Made by a program: the position numbers and the translations under genes
Assembly: GCA_002427975.1 (NCBI GenBank)
Contig: DIZT01000100.1
Coordinates: 1 to 5,478, forward strand
Direction: 5' to 3'
Origin: Micrococcaceae bacterium UBA6021
Lineage (GTDB): Bacteria; Actinomycetota; Actinomycetes; Actinomycetales; Micrococcaceae
Length of the DNA: 5,478 nucleotides
Shown here: positions 5,182 through 5,478 of the stretch, piece after piece
Layout of the letters: the number at the start of each line of letters is the position of its first letter
Position numbering within the stretch: position 1 is the stretch's first letter
The notes under the pieces: generated by a model
The model's input: the letters and a program-made list of their open reading frames with translations, nothing else
The model's database searches: none
Told to the model about the DNA's origin: nothing

Positions 5182-5478
5182 TCAGCCCGCCGTCGGCGAT
5201 TCCGTCCGGGACTTGCGACGCACTGCAACCACAGCGCCCGCACCCAGCAGGACGCCCAGACCGGCCAGCCAGGTAGTACTCTTATCTGTTCCGCCCACTG
5301 CGGTTTGTGCATTGAAGCCCTCGTTGGTGCCCTTGCTGACCGCAGCGGCCTCGGCGGCGGGCACCGTGACAGCTGCGCCCTGAGGGGTTGCTGCCTGCGG
5401 TGCCGGCGTCTGCGCCGCCGGAGTGACCGTGCCCGGGACGTCAGTGCTCACAACCGGCTGATCGAGCACAACGGGCGG
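5182..5478 (-). CDS. C-terminal part of a secreted, membrane-tailed surface protein (likely sortase substrate)
   Basis: The frame is open to the right edge, so the start and most of the protein lie outside; 98 residues are visible. The GTG at 5469 is a plain Val codon rather than a start. Counting from the edge, residues 1-47 are low-complexity Pro/Ala/Thr/Val/Gln, typical of an extracellular stalk. Then come GFNAQTAVGG (54-63), a hydrophobic helix from Trp70 to about Val86, and a basic tail RRKSR (87-91). Polar segment, helix and positive tail are the layout of a cell-wall sorting signal, but LPXTG and LAXTG are absent. In actinobacteria such genes next to class F sortases often encode DUF4397 proteins; I recall this as a neighbourhood pattern and cannot see that domain here. 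The protein may be anchored by the adjacent sortase, or may simply stay in the membrane. Confidence 0.75.
   Translation of the reverse strand, partial: PPVVLDQPVVSTDVPGTVTPAAQTPAPQAATPQGAAVTVPAAEAAAVSKGTNEGFNAQTAVGGTDKSTTWLAGLGVLLGAGAVVAVRRKSRTESPTAG

Noticed and set aside
4539..5276. Open frame on the + strand (245 codons) opposite the sortase
   Set aside because: It is antisense to the sortase and the surface-protein gene, Gly/Arg-rich, with no domain or plausible ribosome binding site.
5082..5312. Longer sortase starting at 5312
   Set aside because: It would overlap the end of the upstream surface-protein gene in another frame and read through the strong hairpin. The ATG at 5081 has a clear AAGGAG site and a normal basic N-terminus before the membrane helix.

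Overview
The window looks like ordinary chromosome from a high-GC Gram-positive actinobacterium, most likely Micrococcaceae such as Arthrobacter or Pseudarthrobacter. Reasons are the strong G/C bias at third codon positions, a CsoR-type copper repressor, a class F-like sortase beside a Pro/Ala-rich secreted protein, a DUF2277 protein, and at least one apparently leaderless promoter. The genus is inferred; no rRNA or other marker gene is present.

Layout from left to right: (1) 1-68, gene-free edge with a small hairpin and a weak candidate promoter. (2) 69-341 (+), a DUF2277 protein of unknown function starting with the family's MCRNI signature. (3) 374-423, an AT-rich 23-bp inverted repeat between two converging genes, probably their shared transcription end. 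(4) 3409-443 (-), a complete copper-resistance operon in the order csoR, copZ, copA, with its promoter and two CsoR-type operator palindromes at 3416-3460. (5) 3527-3728, a bidirectional intrinsic terminator and a short AT-richer spacer. (6) 4247-3729 (-), a single-domain universal stress protein. (7) 5081-4320 (-), a membrane-anchored class F-like sortase. (8) 5478-5182 (-), the C-terminal end of a secreted, Pro/Ala-rich protein with a wall-anchor-like tail, running off the right edge.

How the genes work together: by family knowledge, CsoR binds Cu(I) and releases the operators, CopZ carries Cu(I) in the cytoplasm, and CopA pumps it out using ATP. All CopA motifs for Cu(I) transport are present (CPC, YN and MxxSS), as are the three CsoR copper ligands with standard spacing. 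At the right end, the sortase probably acts on the protein encoded just upstream. That protein has no LPXTG, and the sortase has Lys where the catalytic Arg is usually expected, so this pair is the least standard part of the window.

I see no mobile element, CRISPR array, tRNA or rRNA, and no clear evidence of a new defence or metabolic system. The items most worth checking are the sortase/substrate pair, the tandem-operator leaderless csoR promoter, the AT-rich palindrome, and the spacer after the stress-protein gene.
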